The position numbers and the translations under genes are program-made. From contig JBLDXI010000028.1 in NCBI GenBank assembly GCA_047495785.1, positions 1,488,001 to 1,552,000 on the forward strand: a DNA stretch of 64,000 bases. The letters are read 5' to 3'. Positions 31,422 to 40,303 of this stretch are shown piece after piece. How positions within the stretch are numbered: position 1 is the first letter of the stretch; each line of letters begins with the position of its first letter. This DNA is from Lepidodermella squamata (Eukaryota; Gastrotricha). Under the pieces are notes generated by a model. That model ran no database searches and was not told the DNA's origin. It worked only from the letters and a program-made list of their open reading frames with translations.

Positions 31422-31721
31422 TTAAATGTAAATACCCGCGTCTATAGGCAAACTGTTACTTAGTATCAGTCGGATCATTGTTTTTACAATAAACTACTAC
31501 TATGGTCAATATTTGTATTAATACAGTCGGACCTCGATGTAGTACTTTTCGGCCGGTCCCTTTTCTGAGCTAACAAGTTAATGTTGGCTCGCAAGTGTAA
31601 ACATTTTGCCAAGGTGCATTTTTTTCTTGCCCCCGGTGAAAGTGAGGTCTTTCTCCTTTCCGGTTTTGTGATGCTCTGAAGTCATCCAGGCTGTCAAATT
31701 TGTTAAGGTTTTGCATTGAAA
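31422..31721. other. intergenic region between LINE fragment and pore-less pLGIC
   Basis: About 300 bp. It may include the 3' UTR of the retroelement; no poly(A) tail or gene is evident. Confidence 0.3.
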
Positions 31722-32696
31722 ATGAATGTTACGGCTAATTTCATTTTAATTTTAATTATGGTCAACTATTGTCATGCTCGAAATGTGCCGCCAAGCTCAA
31801 TGAGGCGAGCCCTTGAGATCCTCGACAATTGTCCTCAATTCTCCCCAGAGTCTTACTCCCCGACTTGTCCTTTTGGAAGGATAAGCGGTAAATGCGATGT
31901 AACTGAGGTTGGGATGTATTTCAGCGCCGATCAGCTGAGAACTGTTGACGATATCGAAGAAACCTTTGTCATTTTCGGAACACTGCAGCTCTATTGGTAC
32001 ACCGATTGTATTGATTATATCTCCAACAGATCGATGAAATTCTACGTGGATGAGGACGTGATTTGGAGGCCGAGGATTAACCACCAGAATTCGCCCCTCA
32101 ACACCGACATGTCAACCGGTTTCTCAACCCGTATGGTAGTTAAAATCGAGAACTCTTCATTCGCATTTCAATTCGGAATCACAGGATCCTTTGTATCAAC
32201 TTGCGATATGAACTTACGATGGCTCCCAATCGATGTCCAACGCTGCGAGGTCAAATTCATGCTACAGGAGAATCGCAACGCTGCCGTGTTCAAGCTAGAC
32301 AACGTAAGTATGTTTCTCTCGGGATCTTTCGAATCTGACATGTGGCGGCTGGTAACACGTGAAGTGTGGATGGGGTTTAGGGAGTCAGGCGATTCGATTA
32401 GATCGGCTGCTACTTTCACAATATCAATTCAAAGTGTCCCCCTGACTCCTCAGAGGATTTTCCTAAGTGATTTCATTGATATGAACGCCTATTACTCTCT
32501 AAGTCTGAACGTTTACTTTCTGATCTCTCATGGCATTTCAGAAGCACATTATGATTACTTCAAGCAAACATTTGGCCCCTCGAAAATGCAGATATCTATG
32601 AAAAGAATATTTGACGCCATTGTTTTCACGCCAGCCGCGGTAGTTTTTATTGGGATCAATGCTTATGCGTACGGAGTGGTGTTTAAACTTCTATGA
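31722..32696 (+). CDS. pore-less pLGIC-like protein (M1 and M2 deleted in frame)
   Basis: 324 residues from the ATG at 31722 (an upstream TTG is not needed). Signal peptide is 1-19. Extra cysteines are at 37, 49, 58 and 96. Loop A is IWRPRINHQNSP, and the Cys-loop CDMNLRWLPIDVQRC is at 161-175 with LPID instead of FPFD. FMLQENRNAAVF follows. The ectodomain is complete through loop C and the last strand (SAATFTISIQS). It then passes directly to VPLTPQRIFLSDF, the M2-M3 linker, omitting about 54-56 residues, that is the pre-M1 strand end, M1 and M2. M3 and M4 remain. The junction (about 32430-32436) is in frame, with no intron and no stop. It cannot form a pore. It could be an early pseudogene, a membrane-anchored binding protein, or a dominant-negative subunit. 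Confidence 0.75.
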   Translation: MNVTANFILILIMVNYCHARNVPPSSMRRALEILDNCPQFSPESYSPTCPFGRISGKCDVTEVGMYFSADQLRTVDDIEETFVIFGTLQLYWYTDCIDYISNRSMKFYVDEDVIWRPRINHQNSPLNTDMSTGFSTRMVVKIENSSFAFQFGITGSFVSTCDMNLRWLPIDVQRCEVKFMLQENRNAAVFKLDNVSMFLSGSFESDMWRLVTREVWMGFRESGDSIRSAATFTISIQSVPLTPQRIFLSDFIDMNAYYSLSLNVYFLISHGISEAHYDYFKQTFGPSKMQISMKRIFDAIVFTPAAVVFIGINAYAYGVVFKLL

Positions 32697-33183
32697 ATCT
32701 ATTATGATCCGTTAATAATTATCGTCGGTGTATCTTTTTTATTCTTATAATAAAGTCAAGTTTATCTATAATCGGGTTATGAAGGCTAGGTCTGGTTTGG
32801 AATGAATCTTATTTTGTTCAAGTTTATATTTGGTTCAGATATTTTGATTTTGATTTAGTTTCATTCGCTTATTCGCATAAGCAATTGTTTTAATTGAATT
32901 TTGCATCTATCGATTCATCATAATCACAGCCCTCAAGCAATTATGAATTTTTGCCATGGTTGAACTCATTCCAGGAAGGCGGCTTCCATCATGAATAAAA
33001 ACCATTGTTTAGAAGAAGGTTCTACACGTTTCAGAAACTTTTCCATCACCATAGCGTCGACGGCCTTGTTTTTCAGACAACGCCGGCGATGAAAAAAATG
33101 TTCACGTGCTGCTACAGGCTAGCTGCGGTTTAGAAACAGCCGTGTATCCATTCTCAAGCTTTTTTATCTAAGATTGTGGAGCC
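32697..33183. other. intergenic region
   Basis: About 490 bp. AATAAA near 32750 would serve the pore-less pLGIC. No other feature supported. Confidence 0.35.
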
Positions 33184-33834
33184 ATGAAATTAGCTGGCTT
33201 GGTTTTATTGCTTGGCTACTGCCTAACATTTGTTTACGGCCAATCTAGCAGACGTCAGCTCCCTCTTCAACCGGACTTCGACGTCACTCGATACCTTGGG
33301 AAATGGTACCAAATCTACCGACCTGTTTCGGCCACATTTGAGAAGGGAACCGATTCTTACGAGGAATACTCTGCCAATGCAAACGGAACTGTAACCTACG
33401 TCCACGGTGAATGGTGGCCGACTGAGAAAAAGTGGAGTATCACCAGAACATTAGCCCGCGTCGCCGATTCGAAGGAACCAGCTCAGTGGGTTGTGAAATT
33501 CCCTATCGACAACCAGACTTTTATTGATGACGACTACCGCGTGATTTATACCGACTACGACAATGTGGCTGTCATCTTCAGTGGTATGCAATACAATGGA
33601 AAGGATGTCAAGAATGGTTGGATCTTCGCTAGGAAGAAGACACTGCCCGATTTGGTGATAGATATGGCCCAGACGCTTCTTCTCAATCGGGGAATCAATA
33701 AGACGGAGTACGTCAAGACAATTCATGGCGTTGCCCCGGTCGCCACTTATTGGGTCCAGCCCGTTGTACCAGTCTATCAGGTTTATTACCCGCAACGAAG
33801 CTTTTCCTTCTGGAACAACTGGCCTTTCTTCTGA
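33184..33834 (+). CDS. secreted lipocalin, apolipoprotein D/Lazarillo-like
   Basis: 216 residues in one exon. Signal peptide is 1-19, predicted mature start Gln20. The three lipocalin conserved regions are visible: YLGKWYQIYR at 37-46 (G-x-W), YTDYDNVAVIFSG at 122-134 (the TDY motif), and WIFARKKTL around Arg150. These shape an eight-stranded beta-barrel carrying a small hydrophobic ligand outside the cell. Potential N-glycosylation sites are NGT, NQT and NKT. The mature protein contains no cysteine, whereas apolipoprotein D-type lipocalins usually have disulfides. The tail (from about 185) is Pro/Tyr/Val-rich and ends SFWNNWPFF. It is a non-receptor gene inside the receptor island; a role as odorant or ligand carrier is speculative. 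Confidence 0.8.
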   Translation: MKLAGLVLLLGYCLTFVYGQSSRRQLPLQPDFDVTRYLGKWYQIYRPVSATFEKGTDSYEEYSANANGTVTYVHGEWWPTEKKWSITRTLARVADSKEPAQWVVKFPIDNQTFIDDDYRVIYTDYDNVAVIFSGMQYNGKDVKNGWIFARKKTLPDLVIDMAQTLLLNRGINKTEYVKTIHGVAPVATYWVQPVVPVYQVYYPQRSFSFWNNWPFF

Positions 33835-33973
33835 AACTTTAAAATTATTCATTCAGAACTCAAATTAAACTACTTAACAAGCAAATGTTTCATGCGCTAT
33901 AGGTACTGCCCTGTGCCATTTTTCTCCTTCTTTTACTTATAAATATGTGCAGTGATTGCAGTTTATGCCCGAT

Positions 33974-35131
33974 TTACAAATTATTTATGACATTTCCGAT
34001 AATAACAAATAAATGAATGGCGATAAAGACCGAGAAAGCTACTGAGAAGACGATGGAATCAATAATCCTACCGTTGTTTAGGGTCATGCTAATTTTGCAC
34101 GGGAAGAGCAAGCGAAGACTTTTCCCGCGTCTTGCCCATTTTCGATTAGACTGAAGAGTTGAACACATTGCAAGCATGTATATTGTACACGTCCATGACA
34201 GAAAGGTGCAAGCATCAGTGTAAACACTCAGGAAAATGCGATTCGGCTTCGGAGGAACTCGAGCTAGAATTTCACTTTGAAGAAAAGTTAAGGCTAGCAT
34301 GATAGTCACAGAAAACGCAGGTCTATCGTTTGAATCAGGCGGCAATAGGAAAGCGGCGATGTCAAGGCTGGTTAGGAGGAAACACGGCGCCATTAGTGAG
34401 AACAGGTAGAACTCAGCTCGTCTTTTCAGCCGGAATGTGAACGAGGCCATACTTCGATTCCCTGCATTTTGAACCAAACGAGTGCTCGAATTGAAAGATA
34501 TCAAATCCCAGCTGCTATCACGTGGCATGAAGAAATCAGTCATCCCAGTTGCTGGTCCAATCACGAACTGAACTGCTACCGAAGACTCCTGCATTAGGAA
34601 GTCGATACTGCAGATTTGTTGATCGAATGGGAAAGGCGAGTAATTCATGTTGCAATAAGAAACTATGGCGCCAACTCTTTCCCAGTCGACTTTGAGACTG
34701 CTGTTCCCTGCAGTCACATACATCCTATTCGTAATGTCCTCTGTAGCTAGGCCGAAGTCAGTAACAGCATTCCTATGATGAATATGTGGCTTCCAAAACG
34801 CTTTCTCGTCAACATAAATCACCCTCGGTGACGGCCGTGAGTAATCTGGACAGCTGACAGTCCACGATAGAGATAGGACTGCCGAAATTAGGAACAGTTC
34901 GTCAATGTCGTTGATTTGCTGGAACCGCTGAGCGATAAATGTTACTGAAATCGGCATGAATTTACAAGAATTCAGGTCGGCCAAGTTTCCTTCTGGACAC
35001 CCTGGTGCGTAAGTCGATGGGTGAAGCTGATTGGGGCATTTGTCAAGCAAGTCCTCAAACAACGCATCTCCCTGACTCCACCCGAACACGGAGACTGGAA
35101 GGAGCGATAGAAGAGTCAAAAGCAAGTTCAT
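33974..35131 (-). CDS. pLGIC subunit, intronless family
   Basis: 385 residues with signal peptide MNLLLTLLSLLPVSVFG. Extra cysteines lie in DKCPNQ, YAPGC, NSCKFM and WTVSC. Loop A is FWKPHIHHRNAV, the Cys-loop CNMNYSPFPFDQQIC is intact, and FLMQESSVAVQF follows. Loop C is VQNAGNRSMASF. M1 begins after KRRAEFY. M2 is SNDRPAFSVTIMLALTFLQS, with Asp at -1' and Leu at 9'. M2-M3 is VPPKPNRIFLSVYTD. The M3-M4 loop is about 40 residues with RKWARRGKSLRLLFPC. It is most like its upstream neighbour at 35212 in M1-M3, so the two are a tandem pair about 80 bp apart. It converges on the lipocalin gene (139-bp gap). Confidence 0.9.
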   Translation of the reverse strand: MNLLLTLLSLLPVSVFGWSQGDALFEDLLDKCPNQLHPSTYAPGCPEGNLADLNSCKFMPISVTFIAQRFQQINDIDELFLISAVLSLSWTVSCPDYSRPSPRVIYVDEKAFWKPHIHHRNAVTDFGLATEDITNRMYVTAGNSSLKVDWERVGAIVSYCNMNYSPFPFDQQICSIDFLMQESSVAVQFVIGPATGMTDFFMPRDSSWDLISFNSSTRLVQNAGNRSMASFTFRLKRRAEFYLFSLMAPCFLLTSLDIAAFLLPPDSNDRPAFSVTIMLALTFLQSEILARVPPKPNRIFLSVYTDACTFLSWTCTIYMLAMCSTLQSNRKWARRGKSLRLLFPCKISMTLNNGRIIDSIVFSVAFSVFIAIHLFVIIGNVINNL

Positions 35132-35205
35132 TTAGCTGATGAAATCTCTGGAAAAATGAATGATAGAACTTGGTATAAAGCCAGCTGTTTAAACTTCATT
35201 TCATG

Positions 35206-35211
35206 TTTATT
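35206..35211 (-). terminator. poly(A) signal directly abutting the stop codon
   Basis: AATAAA on the minus strand begins at the base after the TAA at 35212-35214. Confidence 0.6.
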
Positions 35212-36360
35212 TTACAGTTTAGCAGACAGAATCGCATATGTATTCACCGCTGCAAAGAAGAGAAGGGCGAAGATGAATGCTATAAAATCCAGAATACGAT
35301 AGTTATACAGGGTAATGGATAACGAGCATGGTATAACACATCGAATTTTCTGGGCTCGATGGGCCCATGCTCGATATGAACGGCCAATTGCTACGGCAAC
35401 AAGCATGTAAACCGAGCAAACCCATGAAAAAATCGCGCAACTGTCGGTATAGTTACTCAAAAATATCCTATGTGGTTTTGGCGGAACACGTGACAAAACT
35501 TGGCTTTGGAGGAAGGTCAGAGCCAACAGAATCGTCAAAGAAAAAACTGGCCGATCAGCCATATCAGGCGGGATTAAGAAAGCGGGAAGTTGCAGGCTCG
35601 TCAAAAGGAAACAAGGCGCCATCAGGGAGTAGATGTAGTACTCGTATCTCCTTCGAAAATCGAAACTGAATGTTATCATATGCCTTCTTCCGTTGATATC
35701 AATGACTGATGATGAATTGGAAACGCTTATCAACGACCAATCCCCTTCGTTCGCCATAAAATCGCTGGCTAACCCGCTCTCCTTCTTATTCACATCGAAA
35801 TCAACCGCAAACGTCCCTTCGACCATCGCGAAGTCTATATTGCAAGTTTGTGAGTCAAAGGGAAATGAACCATAATCCATGTTACAGTGAGATTCCAGAA
35901 CACCAATACGCTGCCAGTTGAATGCGATTTTGTTCTTCCTAGCGCTGTCGTAGTATGTGTAGAAACGACTTGTCATTCCCTCTGTCAGGCCAAAGTTTGA
36001 AAGGGCGTTCCTGTGGTGAATATGCGGCTTCCAGAAACGATTTTCGTCAAGGTAGGCGATTAAATCCGTCTTGTTCTTGCTGAAGGCTGAACAAGGTGCA
36101 TCCCATTGAGCTTCGAAGTAAGCCGAAGTTGCGAAAACTTCATTAACATCGTCGATTGCGTGAAATCGCTGTCCAATGAATGTGAAACTAACGTCAGTTA
36201 TCTCACATTCTTTTCCTTTCCCATCAGCGCAAGCGGGCGAGTAGACCGTGCGTTTTGTTGCTGGGCAATTTATGAGAATAAAGTCTTCCATAAATTCTTC
36301 CGGGTTGTTTTCATCAGCCGAAGAATAGCTGAAAATTAATACCAACAGCAAAAGCTTCAT
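35212..36360 (-). CDS. pLGIC subunit, intronless family
   Basis: 382 residues from the ATG at 36360, which opens the signal peptide MKLLLLVLIFSYSSA. The frame stays open to 36594, but that part overlaps the 3' end of the neighbouring gene and contains no domain. Extra cysteines lie in INCPAT, YSPAC, KECEIT and WDAPC. Loop A is FWKPHIHHRNAL, the Cys-loop CNMDYGSFPFDSQTC is intact, and FAMVEGTFAV replaces FxMQE. M2 is MADRPVFSLTILLALTFLQS, with Asp at -1'. M2-M3 is VPPKPHRIFLSNYTD. The M3-M4 loop is about 40 residues (RAWAHRAQKIRCVIPC). It is tandem with the genes at 33974 and 36462. Confidence 0.9.
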   Translation of the reverse strand: MKLLLLVLIFSYSSADENNPEEFMEDFILINCPATKRTVYSPACADGKGKECEITDVSFTFIGQRFHAIDDVNEVFATSAYFEAQWDAPCSAFSKNKTDLIAYLDENRFWKPHIHHRNALSNFGLTEGMTSRFYTYYDSARKNKIAFNWQRIGVLESHCNMDYGSFPFDSQTCNIDFAMVEGTFAVDFDVNKKESGLASDFMANEGDWSLISVSNSSSVIDINGRRHMITFSFDFRRRYEYYIYSLMAPCFLLTSLQLPAFLIPPDMADRPVFSLTILLALTFLQSQVLSRVPPKPHRIFLSNYTDSCAIFSWVCSVYMLVAVAIGRSYRAWAHRAQKIRCVIPCSLSITLYNYRILDFIAFIFALLFFAAVNTYAILSAKL

Positions 36361-36448
36361 ATTGCCAGGAATAAAATTATCAAATTGTTCAGCCCTGGCT
36401 GGATTTCTCGTTGGACAGCTGAGCACACAAATTCTGAAACACGACACT

Positions 36449-36454
36449 TTTATT
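36449..36454 (-). terminator. poly(A) signal 7 bp after stop
   Basis: AATAAA on the minus strand shortly after the TAA at 36462-36464. It lies about 90 bp upstream of the next gene's ATG. Confidence 0.5.
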
Positions 36455-36461
36455 TCATGGC

Positions 36462-37622
36462 TTAAATATTCAAATATTTCGTAACTTTTGCTACGTAAAG
36501 CGCATAAGCATTTATCATAACAAAGCCCAATGAAGACACTAGAAACATTGCAATGTCCAAGGCTCGGCCACGGGTCAGTCGTTTCGGCCACCATTTCTTT
36601 TCACTGGGTTCCTTGAACCAACCGGGATAGTCTCGAGCTAGGTGGCAGGTCAGAAGGGTGTAAATTGTGCAGAGCCACGACAGAACTGCACACATATCCG
36701 TGTAATTACTAAGGAAAATGCGATATGGTTTAGGAGGGACCCTGCTCAGGACTGATCCTTGCAGGAATGTAAGAGCAAGTAAGATGGTCATCGAAAACAC
36801 CGGCCTATCAGGAATCGGAGGTGGAATAGAAAAAGCAGCAAGCTCTAGACTCGCCAAGCCACAACAAGGGAACATCAACGAAAACACGAAAAACTCAGGC
36901 CGTCGACGGAATTCCATTGTGAAGGTTGCGATACTGCGATTTCCCTCGATATCAGCTATCCCTGTCTTGGAATGCACCCCCAAGAAAGTCCAGCCTAACC
37001 CCCCGTCCAGAAAATCCGGCGGTATATAAGTCACGTTAGTAGTAAAACCGAAAACCACCGCTCTGAGGTTCTCACGAGTAGTGAAATCTATTGAACAGTA
37101 TTGATAATCGAAGGGGAAGTCCTCAAAGTCTAAACTGCATGTTGACTCGAATAGTCCAAAGCGTTGCCATAGGAATGTCAACGCCTTCTTGTTGAGATTA
37201 TAGGCCACGTAGAAACGGGTCGAATAGCTATCGCCGTTCATGCCCGGGTTTGAGACCGCATTTTTGTGATGAATCATCGGCCTCCAGAATTCTTCCGGTG
37301 GTAGATTGAACGAGTAGTCGTCGATGTCCTGATGGTATTCAGGGCATTTGATGTCCCAATATAGCTTCACCGAGCCAGAAATTGAGAAACGTTCCATCGG
37401 ATCGTCAATCTCATGAAATCTTTCCGGTAGTAATCGGATTAGCAGAGTAGTTGGGTCGCATACCCCTCGAGGAGGCTCGTAGTGAGTTCGGCCCTCTACG
37501 CAAGCTGGCGCGTAAATTTCGGCGCGCACATTAGAGCAATTCGCCAGCAATTCCTCAGTTTTGGGCTGGAGACCTGCTGAGATGTGTATTAATAAGAAGC
37601 TAATCAGGAATCTGAGAAGCAT
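36462..37622 (-). CDS. pLGIC subunit, intronless family
   Basis: 386 residues with signal peptide MLLRFLISFLLIHISAG. Extra cysteines lie in ANCSNV, YAPAC, GVCDPT and WDIKC, with a longer spacer between Cys2 and Cys3 (HYEPPRG). Loop A is FWRPMIHHKNAV, the Cys-loop CSLDFEDFPFDYQYC is intact, and TTRENLRAVVF stands in the Q-E position. Loop C is DIEGNRSIATF. M2 is IPDRPVFSMTILLALTFLQG, with Asp at -1'. M2-M3 is VPPKPYRIFLSNYTD. The M3-M4 loop has PGWFKEPSEKKWWPKR. It is the 5' member of a three-gene minus-strand tandem run (33974, 35212, 36462) with intergenic gaps of about 80-100 bp. So close a spacing allows little room for separate promoters. Confidence 0.9.
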   Translation of the reverse strand: MLLRFLISFLLIHISAGLQPKTEELLANCSNVRAEIYAPACVEGRTHYEPPRGVCDPTTLLIRLLPERFHEIDDPMERFSISGSVKLYWDIKCPEYHQDIDDYSFNLPPEEFWRPMIHHKNAVSNPGMNGDSYSTRFYVAYNLNKKALTFLWQRFGLFESTCSLDFEDFPFDYQYCSIDFTTRENLRAVVFGFTTNVTYIPPDFLDGGLGWTFLGVHSKTGIADIEGNRSIATFTMEFRRRPEFFVFSLMFPCCGLASLELAAFSIPPPIPDRPVFSMTILLALTFLQGSVLSRVPPKPYRIFLSNYTDMCAVLSWLCTIYTLLTCHLARDYPGWFKEPSEKKWWPKRLTRGRALDIAMFLVSSLGFVMINAYALYVAKVTKYLNI

Positions 37623-38364
37623 GATTATTATGTCTTAAATCTAGTGAACTGCGGCCACATTTCACTTCTAAAATCAGTAAATCCGTCGAAAAAATTTATC
37701 AAGCAAATAATGCTACTTGCGGCAAATATTTGCTAGAGTGCTGCAGTTGTCTCAGATGGACCTCGGAACGCCTTGTGTTTCTGTTTTGTAGAGTCAATAG
37801 ACCATTTTGTTGATTTAGATGTCGTATTATCAACTTCCCCATGCTGTTCATGTTATTCAATTCAATAATGAGAACATAATTAGTCCAAAAAGTCGCTCTT
37901 CGGATTTCGGCGAAGGCTCCCCGCTGAAGGATTTCTAAGAAAAACAGCGGGCACCGATCGATATGTACTTATCCCAGATTGACTTCAAATTTCAATCTGA
38001 AATATCTGATGTCGCTTCCTGCAAGGTTGAATTTAGGCGGAATAATACGCCTATTCGGAATCATGGAAGTATTTAATAGTATTACGGCGGATCTTCCACC
38101 GGTAGAAAACCGAAATCTTTCGCAAGTTCATCGAGTGCCTAAAATAATCGATCTCTAATCGTGGTCACTCATGATCAGTTGATGTTGCTACCCCAGCAAA
38201 GCAAATATTTCCTGTTCGCATGCATAATCAGGTCGATACAAGTGGTTTCGCAAAGATTGGCTACTAAATCGGCCACGGAATGTAATGAATAATTAAATCA
38301 ATTGCACCAAGAGAAGACCACAGCTTGATTTCCGTCTAATCTCTGCTGATCGGAAAAAAACCCG
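37623..38364. other. intergenic region between divergent pLGIC and Rab genes
   Basis: About 740 bp, presumably with both promoters. No TATA box, RNA gene or repeat was recognised. Confidence 0.35.
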
Positions 38365-39086
38365 ATGATTACCACTTGTGATTTCTGCGTAAAAACTAGC
38401 TTGAGTGAGGAGTCTTCATTTTCGAGTCTCATGGATGTCATTCCTTTTGATACTATTGAAAGGGCCCGGTTTGATGTTGTATTCATCGGAGAGCCATACG
38501 GTAAGCCGAAATAACCACTTTACACCGATTACTAACTCATTTGTGAGCAGTGGGTAAGTCAGCTCTGATCAACCGTTACACCCGTGAGCAGTTCAACTTT
38601 GAATACAACCCCACAAAAGGAGTTGATTATCAATACAAAAGCGTGTATCTCGATGACCTATCAACACTGAGGCTTCAATTGTGGGACTCATCAGGCGACA
38701 GGCGTTACCGCTCGTTGGTACCGCCCTGTATTCAACAGGCCCACGGTTTGGTAATGGTTTACGATGTTCAGAACCGCGAATCTTTCAACGAAATCGACCA
38801 CTTCGCCCACCAATTCGAGCGACTGTGGCGGAACTACGGCATCTTCCGTATGTTGGTTGGCAATAAAGCGGATTACGACGACGTTCAACGTGAGGTACTG
38901 CCATGGGAGGGCGAGATGAAAGCTGAGCAGTTCGGAGCTCATTTCATTGAAACGTCTGCTCAGACTGGGTTCAATGTTGTCCAACTGTTCTTTGAAATCG
39001 CTGCTAGATGCGATGAGTACAATGAACAAGCCGCGTCTTACTCTCAGTTAACGGTGATCGAGGAGATGCCAGAAACATTTGTTTGA
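38365..39086 (+). CDS. Rab/Ras-like small GTPase without C-terminal prenylation cysteine
   Basis: Exons 38365-38500 and 38551-39086 (50-bp intron) give 223 residues. The splice rebuilds the P-loop GEPYVGKS at about 42-49. An alternative start is the ATG at 38431, which would give the usual short Rab N-terminus. Switch I is NPTKGVDYQY. G3 is WDSSGDRRYRS, with Asp where Rab proteins have the catalytic Gln, so intrinsic GTP hydrolysis should be weak. G4 is VGNKADYD and G5 ETSAQTG. The C-terminus reads EEMPETFV. There is no cysteine for geranylgeranylation, but T-F-V fits a class I PDZ ligand. Membrane attachment must be indirect if it occurs. It converges on the next pLGIC with a 12-bp gap. Confidence 0.8.
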
Positions 39087-39098
39087 ATTTAATTCTAA

Positions 39099-40250
39099 TC
39101 AATTCGCCAAATATGCCACAAAAATAGCGTAAAAAATTATGCCTACAAAGAATAAAAGAGCGGCACAGAAAAACACACAGTCCATAATCCGGTAACGAGG
39201 GACTAATATTCGGCTCATTTTCACATGCCACCAATCTACAGTTGATTTGGCGAGAGCGCTGGAAACCATCATGTAGATGGTGCAGAAAAATGAAAGGAAA
39301 ACATTCAAATCCGAGTATCGACTCAGAAAAATTCGCTCTGGTTTAGGAGGAATGTATGTCTTGATATCTGCTTGAAGAAATGTGCTCGCCAGAAGTAGTG
39401 TAAGACCCATGCCAGACCGGTAAGGGATTTTAGGCGGCAGAATAAGAACAGCTATTTGAAGGCTGACGATCAAAGCGCATGGAAACATCAGAGAGTAAAT
39501 GTAGTAATCAGGTCTTCTTCGAAATCTCATTGAGAAGTAGGCTGCACTATTGTTCAGATGAGAGGAGTCGAGATCAACTCCGCTGGTGCCACCAAGGAAC
39601 ATCCACTCCGAATTCGGCGGCATGAAATCATCATCAAAATCCATCCCGACGTCAATGAAAAATTTGATTGCGTCGGAAGATTCTTGAGATACAAACTCCA
39701 AGGAACATGTTTGTTTGTCGAAGGGAAAGTTTGAAACATCGATCTTGCAGAATGATTTGAAAACTCCATAAAGTTGCCACGTGAAGCCGAGGCCTCGATT
39801 GAGGTAGTCAATCCTAGCATGGAATCTCTCGGCTAAGGAGTCGCCGGTCATCCCAATTTGATCGGCCGAATTCACGTGTAAAATTGTTGGCCTCCAGAAT
39901 CTAGCCGGGTCCAACCTGATGTACATGTTAGACCCATTCTTAGGCAACTTGTAGCCGGGGCAAGCTGACGGCCAGTAGAGGTATAAAGATCCAGATACAG
40001 TCATGGTTTCAGCGAGATCGTCAATGTCGTGAAACCTTTCAGGATAGAATCGAATCTCAACCTCTGTGAGGTTGCAAGAGGAGAGCGATGAAGCAGGACT
40101 TCCATCAGGCCCTATCCAGCAGCTTGGCGTGTAAACCTCCTGCCAAGCTCTCGGACAATTCTCAAACAAATCGTCCGATTTTAACAGTTGACTTCGAGTC
40201 TGCGACGAAATCAATCCAGTGAGGGCTATCAAAATCCAAATTAAATTCAT
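39099..40250 (-). CDS. pLGIC subunit, intronless family, without the acid at -1'
   Basis: 383 residues with signal peptide MNLIWILIALTGLISSQ. Extra cysteines lie in ENCPRA, YTPSC, SSCNLT and WPSAC. Loop A is FWRPTILHVNSA, the Cys-loop CKIDVSNFPFDKQTC is intact, and FVSQESSDAIKF follows. The pore is unusual: M2 starts IPYRSGMGLTLLLASTFLQ, so Tyr replaces the acidic residue at -1' and Pro at 1' is lost. An acid remains near 17' (QADI). Ion selectivity cannot be read with confidence. M2-M3 is IPPKPERIFLSRYSD. The M3-M4 loop is about 30 residues. The 3' end meets the Rab gene. A weak AATTAAA is the only minus-strand poly(A)-like signal near the stop. Confidence 0.9.
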   Translation of the reverse strand: MNLIWILIALTGLISSQTRSQLLKSDDLFENCPRAWQEVYTPSCWIGPDGSPASSLSSCNLTEVEIRFYPERFHDIDDLAETMTVSGSLYLYWPSACPGYKLPKNGSNMYIRLDPARFWRPTILHVNSADQIGMTGDSLAERFHARIDYLNRGLGFTWQLYGVFKSFCKIDVSNFPFDKQTCSLEFVSQESSDAIKFFIDVGMDFDDDFMPPNSEWMFLGGTSGVDLDSSHLNNSAAYFSMRFRRRPDYYIYSLMFPCALIVSLQIAVLILPPKIPYRSGMGLTLLLASTFLQADIKTYIPPKPERIFLSRYSDLNVFLSFFCTIYMMVSSALAKSTVDWWHVKMSRILVPRYRIMDCVFFCAALLFFVGIIFYAIFVAYLAN

Positions 40251-40288
40251 AGCCTAAAAAAAAAGAAAAATTAAGTGCAATCAATAAC

Positions 40289-40294
40289 TTTATT
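40289..40294 (-). terminator. poly(A) signal 9 bp after stop
   Basis: AATAAA on the minus strand after the TAA at 40304-40306, about 40 bp from the next gene's ATG at 40250. Confidence 0.5.
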
Positions 40295-40303
40295 TGAACT
40301 TCG

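Noticed and set aside
36361-36594. N-terminal extension of the 35212 pLGIC
   Set aside because: It overlaps the 3' end of the upstream pLGIC and its poly(A) signal; a signal peptide starts at 36360.
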